Part shown: piece by piece, positions 18,393 to 26,822 of the stretch | How positions within the stretch are numbered: position 1 is the first letter of the stretch | Layout of the letters: every line of letters starts with the position of its first letter | From: Blastocatellia bacterium | GTDB taxonomy: Bacteria; Acidobacteriota; Blastocatellia; Chloracidobacteriales; JADJPF01 | Length of the DNA stretch: 57,531 nt | Assembly (NCBI GenBank): GCA_025057015.1 | Contig: JANWYG010000012.1 | Coordinates: forward strand, 1 to 57,531 | Reading direction: 5' to 3' | Made by a program: the position numbers and the translations under genes | Notes under the pieces: model-generated | Database searches by the model: none | The model's input: the letters and a program-made list of their open reading frames with translations, nothing else | What the model was told of the DNA's origin: nothing

Positions 18393-19361
18393 ATGCCTAT
18401 AGAGGTTATTCAGTTTTTCGACCCAACAGGCCGGCAAATCGTCCATCGCTTCCCACCTTACGGATCGACAGATATAAAAATGGGTGCACAGTTGATAGTC
18501 CAAGAAAACCAATCGGCTGTCTTCTTCCGAGATGGTAAAGCATTAGACGTATTCGGTCCTGGCAGACACACTCTGACTACCAATAACCTACCTCTACTGA
18601 CTAGTCTTCTCAGTATACCTTTTGGTGGCATATCGCTTTTTCAGTGCTCTGTAATCTATGTCGGTAGGCAGGTTTTTCAAGACCTAAAGTGGGGAACGAA
18701 AGCTCCTATCTTGGTACGTGATCCACAATTCGGCCCACTAAACTTACGCGCTTTTGGCAAATACTCAATCCGAGTAACTGACCCTCAGCTCTTTGTAGCC
18801 ACCATAGTAGGCACAAGAGGACGAGTATCTACCGAACAGATAGAAGATTTCTTGCGTGACATAATAGTGCAACGACTATCCGATCTACTTGCTGAAAACT
18901 TCAAGTCGGCCTTTGAGCTGGCAGCCTACTATGACGAGATGGCAGTCGCAGCAAAAGCTCGCGCAGCCGATGATTTCGCCAAACAAGGACTAGAACTGGT
19001 AGATCTTATCATAGGCTCTATAACGCTGCCCGAGGAAGTGCAAAAGCGTATAGACGAAGGTGCTGGCATGCGAGCTATAGGTGATATGGCTACCTACATG
19101 CAGTTTCAGTCAGCTCAAGCCTTAGTCGAAGCAGCTAAGAACCCAGGTAGCAATATCAACCCAGGTATGGGCCTCGGTATGGGCTTCGGTATGGGTCAAA
19201 TGATGGCACAGCAGTTTTCTGGTACACAGCAGCAACCCCCTGCTACTACCCAAGGTTCACTTGAAGAGCGTCTTAAGAAGCTTGACTCGCTTAAGGCAGC
19301 CGGCCTAATTACCGAACAAGAGTATGCCCAAAAGCGAGCAAAGATACTTGATGAAATCTAA
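18393..19361 (+). CDS. SPFH-domain protein of the YdjI/virion-core-like type, with SHOCT tail
   Basis: 322 residues from the ATG at 18393, preceded by AAGGAG; a TTG six codons upstream is less likely. The SPFH (band 7-like) domain covers about 20-220 ([22 protein letters not shown] opens it, shortened here to the marker [19 protein letters not shown]). A Gly/Met-rich stretch ([14 protein letters not shown]) follows, then a C-terminal SHOCT motif ([19 protein letters not shown]). In Bacillus the homologue YdjI works in a membrane-stress module with zinc-ribbon and PspA-like partners. Here the neighbours are a helical protein and, further on, a zinc-ribbon membrane protein. Confidence 0.88.
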   Translation: MPIEVIQFFDPTGRQIVHRFPPYGSTDIKMGAQLIVQENQSAVFFRDGKALDVFGPGRHTLTTNNLPLLTSLLSIPFGGISLFQCSVIYVGRQVFQDLKWGTKAPILVRDPQFGPLNLRAFGKYSIRVTDPQLFVATIVGTRGRVSTEQIEDFLRDIIVQRLSDLLAENFKSAFELAAYYDEMAVAAKARAADDFAKQGLELVDLIIGSITLPEEVQKRIDEGAGMRAIGDMATYMQFQSAQALVEAAKNPGSNINPGMGLGMGFGMGQMMAQQFSGTQQQPPATTQGSLEERLKKLDSLKAAGLITEQEYAQKRAKILDEI

Positions 19362-19474
19362 TGAGAGGCAACAGAGGGGGAAAGCTTCTCCCCTCTATTC
19401 CTTGACAAGCGCAAAGGAAATGACTTATCTTTGCCGTTCGGACAAGCCTTGCTTACTTGGCGAAAGGTCGGGAA

Positions 19475-20173
19475 ATGCTCGGCGAACAGATAGGAAACCT
19501 AGGTAAGCGCGCTTTGAATGCTATAGTAGAAGCTATTGCCGCGCTTAATCCAAATCCCAACCATCTAACTCTCGTCGGGCTGTTGATAAACATAGCAGCT
19601 GCATTTCTGTTCGGATATGGGCACTTCTTTATAGGAGGGCTTGTCCTGCTGTTTGCGAACATCTTCGACATGCTGGACGGGCGCGTAGCCCGACTAACAG
19701 GTAGAGTAACCAAATTCGGAGCATTTTTCGACTCAGTAATGGATCGTTACTCCGACATCATTGTCCTGGTCGGTATAACGATCTACTACGCCAGAGATAC
19801 CAAAGATCATAGTACGCTCTATGTAGCCTTGACGGGGATTGCTATAGTAGGCTCGGTTCTAGTCAGCTATACCAGAGCCCGTGCCGAAAGCCTTATCTCT
19901 GGCTGCAAGGTTGGCTTCCTCGAACGTCCCGAACGTGTCGTGTTGCTCGTCATCGGATCACTTACCGAAATAGGCCCTTATCACCTCTTCTTGCATAAAA
20001 TGAAGGCAGTCATCTGGGTACTCGCAGTGCTATCGCATTGGACGGTAATACATCGCGTCTATCACACTTGGAAAGAAGTACAACTTGAAGACGCTACTGC
20101 CAGACAAGCTATCAAAAGCACTACCCAGTCGCCTACTGAACTAGATAACAAAGTAGAGATTTTCGGGGCCTGA
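19475..20173 (+). CDS. CDP-alcohol phosphatidyltransferase
   Basis: 232 residues from the ATG at 19475, with AAAGG before it; a TTG six codons upstream is possible. The integral membrane protein has about six hydrophobic segments. The catalytic motif D-G-x2-A-R-x8-G-x3-D-x3-D is seen as DGRVARLTGRVTKFGAFFD followed by SVMDRYSD. It joins a CDP-activated lipid or alcohol to a polyol in phospholipid synthesis. Substrate cannot be assigned; the active site motif is normal. It precedes the zinc-ribbon protein by 18 bases. Confidence 0.9.
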   Translation: MLGEQIGNLGKRALNAIVEAIAALNPNPNHLTLVGLLINIAAAFLFGYGHFFIGGLVLLFANIFDMLDGRVARLTGRVTKFGAFFDSVMDRYSDIIVLVGITIYYARDTKDHSTLYVALTGIAIVGSVLVSYTRARAESLISGCKVGFLERPERVVLLVIGSLTEIGPYHLFLHKMKAVIWVLAVLSHWTVIHRVYHTWKEVQLEDATARQAIKSTTQSPTELDNKVEIFGA

Positions 20174-20191
20174 CCGAAGGAGTCAGAAAAC

Positions 20192-20971
20192 ATGATTTGT
20201 CCCTGTTGCGGCAAAGAAACTCAGCCAATAGCTACAAGCTGTAGCTGTGGAGCTCGCAAAGTAGGTCCTCCCCTTGGAGAACCTGAATATGTAGTTCCGA
20301 AAGTGGGAACCGCTATATTAGCACTAGTTTTTGCATTCCTCAGCCTACCAGCCTTTCTTTGGAAATGGCTCGCCATATTCGGTATCTTCTCGATCCTGCT
20401 TGCCCGTAGAGCCATCCTTGCCCATAAGGCCGCACCTTTGCGTAACGGCGGATATAAAATGGCCTGGCTAGCATTTGCAGTATCCTCTTCGTTATTGCTA
20501 GCTATTGCCCTGTATATAGGCCTCGGAATACCGAAGTACCTGAAAATGCAACTAGAAAAACAGAAAGCAGCTACAAGAGCCCAGATGTACAGCATCGCTA
20601 TAGCCCTCATGGAGTACAAAAAGAAGCACGGCACGTATCCTAGAAGCCTTAGTGAGATACAAGCCGATCAGGAAAACCCTATAGCATTGACCGATTATTG
20701 GGACAACAAAATAGACTACCAAGCCACAACTGAACTGGCTACGGATGCCAAGGCAGAAGGACTGCCGACGACAGTAGTATTCAACCAATACCAGTTGATA
20801 TCAAACGGGCCAGATGGCAAGCCAGGTACTTTTGATGACATTGTGCTGAGAGATGATAGAATAGTTTTTCCAGTGCCGTCAGAAACTAACGATGACACCT
20901 TCTTCTTTAAAACTCCAAAAAAAGAAGTAAAGCAGTATGTTCTCAAAAATTCTGATAGCAAATCGCGGTGA
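20192..20971 (+). CDS. Zinc-ribbon membrane protein with pseudopilin-like C-terminal domain
   Basis: 259 residues. The N-terminal zinc ribbon has C3, C6, C17 and C19. Then come two or three hydrophobic segments typical of DUF4190 (VGTAILALVFAFLSLPAFL; RRAILAHKAAP; MAWLAFAVSSSLLLAIAL), and a C-terminal domain like the globular part of type II secretion GspG pseudopilins: ALMEYKKKHGTYPRSL, LTDYWDNKIDY, and the calcium-loop-like SNGPDGKPGTFDDI. Known DUF4190-pseudopilin fusions occur in several phyla; role unknown. Its 3' end overlaps the start of the biotin carboxylase gene by 35 bases. Confidence 0.82.
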   Translation: MICPCCGKETQPIATSCSCGARKVGPPLGEPEYVVPKVGTAILALVFAFLSLPAFLWKWLAIFGIFSILLARRAILAHKAAPLRNGGYKMAWLAFAVSSSLLLAIALYIGLGIPKYLKMQLEKQKAATRAQMYSIAIALMEYKKKHGTYPRSLSEIQADQENPIALTDYWDNKIDYQATTELATDAKAEGLPTTVVFNQYQLISNGPDGKPGTFDDIVLRDDRIVFPVPSETNDDTFFFKTPKKEVKQYVLKNSDSKSR

Positions 20972-22442
20972 GATAGCCGTCCGTATAATGCGTACCTGTC
21001 GTGAGATGGGCATACGTACAGTAGCCATCTATTCAGATGCCGATCGCAGCGCACTACATGTACGCCATGCCGACGAAGCTTACTACATAGGAGCTTCTCC
21101 CTCAACCGATAGCTACCTCTGCATCGATAAGATCATAAACGTACTGCGTAAAAGTGGTGCAGAAGCCGTACACCCTGGCTATGGCTTCTTATCAGAAAAT
21201 AGCAATTTCGTCGCAGCGGTAGAAGCAGCAGGTGCAGTCTTCATAGGTCCTTCGGCGCACTCGATGCGGCTTATGGGTGACAAGATAAGCGCTCGCAAAA
21301 TAGCTGAATCTGCAGACACTCCAACAGTTCCCGGCACAACTAAACCACTTGAATCGCTTGACGAGGCAATTGCTATCGCCGAGCAAATCGGTTATCCCGT
21401 AATGCTCAAGGCAGCAGCAGGCGGAGGAGGCAAGGGCATGCGCATGGTAACGACCCGACAGGAATTAATAACCGCGTACGCGCTTGCTCGCTCCGAAGCC
21501 GAGGCAGCCTTTAAAGACCCCACAGTATACCTAGAAAAACTCATAGCTAGGCCACGACATATCGAGCTCCAGATACTGGCAGATAAGCACGGCAATTATG
21601 TCTACCTGGGCGAACGAGAATGCTCTATACAGCGACGTAATCAAAAGGTCATAGAAGAATGTCCTTCACCCATAAACGATCCGCAACTGAGAAGAAGCAT
21701 GGGTGAGGCAGCAGTCAGAATAGCTCGCGAAGCAGGTTACTACAACGCCGGCACTATAGAGTTCTTAGTAGACGCCGACAAAAACTTCTACTTCCTCGAA
21801 ATGAACACGCGACTACAAGTGGAACACCCAGTGACTGAAATGGTCACCGGCATAGACTTAGTAAAAGAACAGATAAAAATAGCTGCCGACTGCAAGCTCA
21901 GCTTCACCCAACAAGACATCATCCTGCGAGGACATGCCATAGAATGTCGCATATACGCCGAAGATCCAGAGAGAAACTTTATCCCTAGCCCAGGTCAAAT
22001 ACTAAGGCTACGCACTCCAAACGGCCCTGGCATCCGTGACGATAGCGGTGTTTATGAAGGGTTTGAAGTGCCGATCTATTACGATCCTCTGCTTTCCAAA
22101 CTAATCGTCTGGGCTAACACTCGACAGGAAGCTATAGCAAAGATGTTGCGAGCCCTTGACGAGTACTCCGTAGATGGAATCAAGACCACTATAAGCTTTT
22201 TCAAACAGATATTACGCCATGAGGAGTTTGTCAAAGCTCATATAGATACTGGCTTCATAGCCCGCAATTGGCAACCTTCTTTACAACAAGGCAATAAGAT
22301 TAGCCCTCCTGAAAGAAGAGAGCTTGCTGCAATCATAGCCGCAATACATCTTTCAAAGAGCAAGGGTAACTCCGAAAAACCTCAACAAAGAAATCTCTGG
22401 AAAGTTGCTGCTAGAGCAGAAAAACTGGGATTGCTCAGATGA
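20937..22442 (+). CDS. accC: Biotin carboxylase subunit of an acyl-CoA carboxylase
   Basis: 501 residues. ATP-grasp enzyme that carboxylates biotin. Motifs: ILIANRGEIAVRIMRTCRE at the N-terminus, the ATP loop AAAGGGGKGMRMV near 160, ERECSIQRRNQKVIEE and MNTRLQVEHPVTE. It runs about 50 residues past the usual AccC end (about 449), into a Lys-rich region. It overlaps the BCCP-type gene as ATGA. The combined length of the two proteins (664) equals that of alpha subunits of propionyl/methylcrotonyl-CoA carboxylases, so this may be a split alpha chain rather than the acetyl-CoA system. Confidence 0.93.
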   Translation: MFSKILIANRGEIAVRIMRTCREMGIRTVAIYSDADRSALHVRHADEAYYIGASPSTDSYLCIDKIINVLRKSGAEAVHPGYGFLSENSNFVAAVEAAGAVFIGPSAHSMRLMGDKISARKIAESADTPTVPGTTKPLESLDEAIAIAEQIGYPVMLKAAAGGGGKGMRMVTTRQELITAYALARSEAEAAFKDPTVYLEKLIARPRHIELQILADKHGNYVYLGERECSIQRRNQKVIEECPSPINDPQLRRSMGEAAVRIAREAGYYNAGTIEFLVDADKNFYFLEMNTRLQVEHPVTEMVTGIDLVKEQIKIAADCKLSFTQQDIILRGHAIECRIYAEDPERNFIPSPGQILRLRTPNGPGIRDDSGVYEGFEVPIYYDPLLSKLIVWANTRQEAIAKMLRALDEYSVDGIKTTISFFKQILRHEEFVKAHIDTGFIARNWQPSLQQGNKISPPERRELAAIIAAIHLSKSKGNSEKPQQRNLWKVAARAEKLGLLR

Positions 22443-22930
22443 AAGTAACTCTTGAAACAGCCGAAAGTAAGCTAAGTATCTCGTTTGACCTGAAAGACCA
22501 CAGCTTGAAAGCCAACGTCGACGGTAAACCCTATGAAGGTACCCTGCTTAACCCTGAACCAAACGTGTACCTGGTACTTATAGACGGTAAGGTCTATGAG
22601 TACAGAGTATTTAGCAACAGTGAGGGCGAACTAGTAGTCTACTTCGGTGACCAAAGTATAACTTTCAAGCCAACAGAACTCAGAGGCCGTAAGCAAAGTA
22701 AAGTCGCCGAGGCCGGCAAAATGCCCATCACAGCACCTATGCCGGGACGTGTCGTCAATATCCTTAGAAATGTCGGCGATTTAGTTACCGAAGGCCAAGG
22801 TGTGGTTGTTGTAGAAGCTATGAAGATGCAAAACGAAATGACTGCTCCTAAAAGCGGTAAGGTAGTTAAAATAAACGTCTCCGTCGGCCAAGCTGTGAGC
22901 TCTGGTGAAGTGCTCGCAGTTATAGAATAA
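22439..22930 (+). CDS. Biotinyl carrier protein of an acyl-CoA carboxylase
   Basis: 163 residues. The C-terminal biotinyl domain has the modified lysine K129 in VEAMKMQNEM. The N-terminal ~80 residues (ISFDLKDHSLKANVDG; YLVLIDGKVYEYRVF) look like the beta-barrel BT linker of acyl-CoA carboxylase alpha chains, not the Pro/Ala linker of E. coli AccB. It overlaps accC by 4 bases (ATGA) in another frame, so the two are translationally coupled. No carboxyltransferase gene is in the window. Confidence 0.9.
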   Translation: MKVTLETAESKLSISFDLKDHSLKANVDGKPYEGTLLNPEPNVYLVLIDGKVYEYRVFSNSEGELVVYFGDQSITFKPTELRGRKQSKVAEAGKMPITAPMPGRVVNILRNVGDLVTEGQGVVVVEAMKMQNEMTAPKSGKVVKINVSVGQAVSSGEVLAVIE

Positions 22931-23052
22931 CTATTTCAGAGCTACGATTTCAGTCTCGAATCGGCTGCTCAGTAAATGGCGTTACTCCGCTCTACCTGTG
23001 CAAGCAGTTTAATCACTACTAAGAATTACAAAAACGACAACAGCACTAGCCT

Positions 23053-23388
23053 CTAGAACGGCTCAGCTGCATCAAACGCAAAACTGTGAATATCGTCTAT
23101 GCGTATATAGAGCTTTCTAAAATAGCCTGTAGGTAAATGGTTCGAGTAATGTTCCACATAGCAGTCTTCAAGCTCCAGCACGTCTGGCTCAAGTCTCACC
23201 CGCGATAGGTTGTTTTCTACGCCTTCACTACTGCGCAGGTTGAGATTGTCGCTAGTAGAGCGCGAGATCTTACCCCGCACGACTCCAAACGGAGTGTAAA
23301 GCACTAGACTACTGTACATCCGCGCTGGATCGGTATCTAAGGAGGCACGTATAGCAGTAAAGAGCGTATCACTCATCCTAAATCGCAT
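23053..23388 (-). CDS. Conserved-looking small protein of unknown function
   Basis: About 111 residues from the ATG at 23388; a GTG at 23394 and an ATG at 23376 are also possible starts. Not recognised. A beta-strand-rich centre (YSSLVLYTPFGVVRGKIS) is followed by an acidic part and FRKLYIRIDDIHSFAF. No signal peptide or membrane segment. It lies alone on the minus strand, divergent from the histidine kinase and convergent with the BCCP gene. An SH3/LSm-like fold is only a guess. Confidence 0.65.
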   Translation of the reverse strand: MRFRMSDTLFTAIRASLDTDPARMYSSLVLYTPFGVVRGKISRSTSDNLNLRSSEGVENNLSRVRLEPDVLELEDCYVEHYSNHLPTGYFRKLYIRIDDIHSFAFDAAEPF

Positions 23389-23487
23389 TTCCACTTCTTC
23401 TTACTCCCATCTCTAGTATACTACTTCAGCGAGAATAAATCTTCGCGAGCAAGAACGCAACATATATACTTCATAGACTTAGCTAAG

Positions 23488-23516
23488 TTGCAGTCCTAGC
23501 AGCTCTATTGTATTTT
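23488..23516 (+). promoter_or_regulatory. Candidate sigma70-type promoter of the GAF histidine kinase
   Basis: TTGCAG at 23488-23493 and TATTTT at 23511-23516 with exactly 17 bases between. Transcription would start near 23523, giving a short leader to the ATG at 23548, which has GGTGGAGAAAGAGAG before it. Confidence 0.45.
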
Positions 23517-23547
23517 AGTCCAGCAAGCCTACGGTGGAGAAAGAGAG

Positions 23548-25785
23548 ATGAAAGACTATAACCAAAATCTTTTGAAGTACATCTTAAGCCAACACAATTA
23601 CTCTCTGCAGCAATTCACCAGTAGGATCTTGACCGACTGTCTGCAGATACTCACTACAACTAACCTAGAGCTCGGGATATCTCCAGAGATAACGCTCTTT
23701 ACAGAAGCACCTTCCGAATTAAAACATTTGTCGCAATACCAACTAGAGCTATCAAAAATCTCACGCTACACAAAAAAGCTACCCCATGACGAATGGTTTA
23801 CAATATCGTATGGCGAAGAGTTTTCTTTCATACTACTGGTACAAACCGAAGAAAAGATTGACTATAACAAGCTCTGTGGCTTGATAGCTTACGAGCCAGC
23901 AGTAGTGGTAGACGCAATTAACTGGCTCTCCCTAAGATACCAACTGCCGATCTCTTTAAACAAAGTTCTGACTAAGCCACAGAAGGCTTATTACGCAGTG
24001 CTCAGCAAGTTCTCAACCAACGTCAACTTACTACCCAACGAACAGCAGCGAATTGAGCAAGAGATGGAAGCTACGCTCTATAAGCTGGCCCTTTCTAACA
24101 GCGAACTGGCCGTGCTTAATACCATGCTTGAACTGATAAGCCGTTCGCTAGATTTAAAAGAGATTTATGAAGGGCTACTTAAGGCCGTTGCATTGGTAGA
24201 CATAGAGTCGGTAATAATCCTTCTGGATGAAGGTAAACGGCTAAACATAGACTTCTGGGGTGGCACTTCGCTAGAAGTAGCAGAAGCTACTCGCAGCATA
24301 GCCGGGGAATCCTTTTACCCGTTAAGAGAAAAGCTTTTGGAAATCAGTACAGCTTACGTCGATCAGCTTAGCTCGCAGTTTCCTAAAGCTGCAGAAGCTT
24401 TGATAAAAGCAGGCGTACAGACCGCCGTATTCGTTCCGCTACATAGTCGAGATTCCACCATAGGATTTATGATACTGCCGCTCAACAATTATAGAAAATT
24501 CTCTTCTGACGATTTGAGACTGTTTACAAGTATCGGTTCACAAGTCGGACTAGCAATAGAGGCGGCAAGACTTTATGAAAACTCGCAGCGGCTTGCAAGA
24601 CAAATGGCGGCGCTTTTCGAAGTGGGTAAGACGATAAGTGCACACTTAGAGCTTCAACCTCTTTTTTCTTCTATAGCCGAAAACGCAGCTAAACTGCTCG
24701 ACGCAGATCAGACTGCCGTGGTCATCCTGGATCGTAACAGCAAGGCAGTAGTAACCACTGCAGAGTGGCACTCGAAGAAACCCCCGACGAAGGCCAACCT
24801 GCTGAGCTTCGCCCAAACCAAAGCATCCGCAGAGGTAGCTAAGCCAACCATAGAGTCATACGAAGGCAGCTCAATAATTTCTTGTCCCATAGTAGTATCA
24901 GAACGTATCTCGCCGCAGCATTCTCTTCTAGGTTCGCTATGTGCACTACGTAGTACGAAGGAGAAGTCTAGTTTTAAGGATGCCGATCTTGAGCTGCTTG
25001 CCAACTTAATCTCACAAGTGGCCGTGGCTATAGAAAACGCCGAGCTCTATAGCAAGATACTCGAAACTAATGCCCAACTGCGCGAGGCTATAAGGCTTAA
25101 AGACGAGATTGTCTCCATGGTAGCTCACGACTTCCGCTCACCTTTGACTTCTATACAGGCATTTAGCGAAATTTTGCATGATCGCATCGACAATCCAGAA
25201 TACAAGCGCTACTTGGCGATAATCAACCGCCAATCCAAACACCTAGCGTCGCTTGCAGCAGATACTTTGACCATGTCCCGTCTAGAGTCAGGCAGTCTCC
25301 CGTTTAAGTTCACAAAATTCAAGCTCAACGAGTTGATAACCTCCATTATAGAAAACCGCGCTGCAACGGATACTAACGCCGATATCAAAGTTGAGCTACC
25401 CGAAGAAGACATTGAAATAGTAGGCGATCAAGGTAGGCTTTATGAAGTAATAGATAACCTCGTAGGTAACGCAATTAAATACTCTCCCGATGGAGCATCA
25501 GTGAAGATAAAGCTGACCAAGGTCAATGATAGCGTTCAAGTTTCGGTAAGTGATCGCGGTATGGGCATTTCCGCCGAAGATATCCCGAAGCTCTTCCAAA
25601 AGTTCAGCCGCCTCGAAGCAGCTCGGCAGCGACAAATCGCCGGTACAGGCCTAGGTCTCTATATCTGCCGCTGCATTATCGAAGCCCATAAAGGCTCAAT
25701 TTGGGTAGAAAGTGTCAAAGGCAAAGGCTCCACTTTCCACTTCAAGCTGCCCAGCAACTTGTCTCCAGAGTCAGCAAATCCCTAA
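23548..25785 (+). CDS. Cytoplasmic sensor histidine kinase with tandem GAF domains
   Basis: 745 residues without a membrane segment. The N-terminal ~180 residues are unassigned. Two GAF domains follow at about 190-335 and 365-505 (the second opens ALFEVGKTISAHLELQPLF). The HisKA phosphoacceptor is H527 in MVAHDFRSPLTS. The ATPase domain has the N box DNLVGNAIKYSPDG, the G1 box DRGMGI and the G2 box GTGLGLYICR. All catalytic boxes are intact. It senses an unknown cytosolic ligand or redox state. No response regulator is adjacent; the next gene is a sugar-nucleotide epimerase. Confidence 0.93.
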   Translation: MKDYNQNLLKYILSQHNYSLQQFTSRILTDCLQILTTTNLELGISPEITLFTEAPSELKHLSQYQLELSKISRYTKKLPHDEWFTISYGEEFSFILLVQTEEKIDYNKLCGLIAYEPAVVVDAINWLSLRYQLPISLNKVLTKPQKAYYAVLSKFSTNVNLLPNEQQRIEQEMEATLYKLALSNSELAVLNTMLELISRSLDLKEIYEGLLKAVALVDIESVIILLDEGKRLNIDFWGGTSLEVAEATRSIAGESFYPLREKLLEISTAYVDQLSSQFPKAAEALIKAGVQTAVFVPLHSRDSTIGFMILPLNNYRKFSSDDLRLFTSIGSQVGLAIEAARLYENSQRLARQMAALFEVGKTISAHLELQPLFSSIAENAAKLLDADQTAVVILDRNSKAVVTTAEWHSKKPPTKANLLSFAQTKASAEVAKPTIESYEGSSIISCPIVVSERISPQHSLLGSLCALRSTKEKSSFKDADLELLANLISQVAVAIENAELYSKILETNAQLREAIRLKDEIVSMVAHDFRSPLTSIQAFSEILHDRIDNPEYKRYLAIINRQSKHLASLAADTLTMSRLESGSLPFKFTKFKLNELITSIIENRAATDTNADIKVELPEEDIEIVGDQGRLYEVIDNLVGNAIKYSPDGASVKIKLTKVNDSVQVSVSDRGMGISAEDIPKLFQKFSRLEAARQRQIAGTGLGLYICRCIIEAHKGSIWVESVKGKGSTFHFKLPSNLSPESANP

Positions 25786-25812
25786 AGCTAATCCAAAACT
25801 AGGATACTGAAG

Positions 25813-26766
25813 ATGAAAGTACTTGTAACAGGTGGAGCAGGTTTTATCGGGTCACATCTCTGTGAGTCTCTACTTAGAAGAGGTGATAAGTTAATCATAA
25901 TAGATGACCTAAACGACTTCTATCCACCTTCGATAAAGCGGTCTAACTTACAAAATGTCTCCAAAGCGGGCGGCTACACCTTCTATCAGCTAGATATAAG
26001 GAACGCAGCAGGCCTGCATTCAGTATTCGAATGTGAGCTTCCCCAAACAGTAGTACACCTAGCCGCACGCGCAGGCGTAAGACCTTCGCTGAAAGCTCCA
26101 GTCTTATATGAGGAGGTCAACGTCGTAGCAACTATCCATTTACTAGAATTATGCAGAAAATTTCGAGTAGAAAACTTCATCTTTGCCTCCTCGTCCTCCG
26201 TATACGGCATAAATAGCCGCTTGCCGTTCCGAGAAGATGATCCTATAGACCGGCCTATTTCGCCTTACGCAACTACGAAACGCAGCGGCGAACTACTCGC
26301 CTTCAACTACTCTTATCTTTACAATCTCAATGTTACCTGCCTGCGCTTTTTCACTGTCTATGGCCCTAGGCAGCGGCCAGAAATGGCCATCTATTCATTC
26401 ACGCGGCAAATACTCTCCGGAAAGCCAATACACATCTTCGGCGATGGATCTTCAAGACGCGACTATACCTATATAGATGACATCGTAACAGGTATAATCT
26501 CTGCCATAGACCGCCCAAAGAGATTCGCAATCTATAACTTAGGCAACTCTTCGCCTGTCACACTGAACGAGCTAATAGAGACCTTAGAGCAAGCTTGTGG
26601 CAAAAAGGCAATAAAAGCCTACCTGCCAGCAGAAGCTGGCGACGTGCCAGCTACTTACGCAGCGATAGATCTTGCCCGTAGCGAGTTAGGTTTCGAACCA
26701 ACCACCGATCTTCAGACCGGTATAGCACGCTTTGTTAAGTGGTATAAAGACGGGGCAATAGACTAA
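25813..26766 (+). CDS. NAD-dependent sugar-nucleotide epimerase (UDP-glucuronate 4-epimerase-like)
   Basis: 317-residue extended SDR. The NAD motif GGAGFIGSH is at residues 7-15; active-site YATTK at about 157 follows the SSSSVYG serine. The N-terminal LIIIDDLNDFYPPSIKRSNL-type segment (shortened marker DDLNDFYPPSIKRSN) is characteristic of UDP-glucuronate/galacturonate epimerases. RDYTYIDDIV marks the sugar-binding region. Likely supplies a sugar nucleotide for LPS or exopolysaccharide; exact substrate uncertain. It is 27 bases after the histidine kinase, so possibly co-transcribed. Confidence 0.88.
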   Translation: MKVLVTGGAGFIGSHLCESLLRRGDKLIIIDDLNDFYPPSIKRSNLQNVSKAGGYTFYQLDIRNAAGLHSVFECELPQTVVHLAARAGVRPSLKAPVLYEEVNVVATIHLLELCRKFRVENFIFASSSSVYGINSRLPFREDDPIDRPISPYATTKRSGELLAFNYSYLYNLNVTCLRFFTVYGPRQRPEMAIYSFTRQILSGKPIHIFGDGSSRRDYTYIDDIVTGIISAIDRPKRFAIYNLGNSSPVTLNELIETLEQACGKKAIKAYLPAEAGDVPATYAAIDLARSELGFEPTTDLQTGIARFVKWYKDGAID

Positions 26767-26822
26767 GCTTCTTAATAAACTGCCGCTCGACTTGTAGTAG
26801 TTTATTGGTATAAATATTTTCT

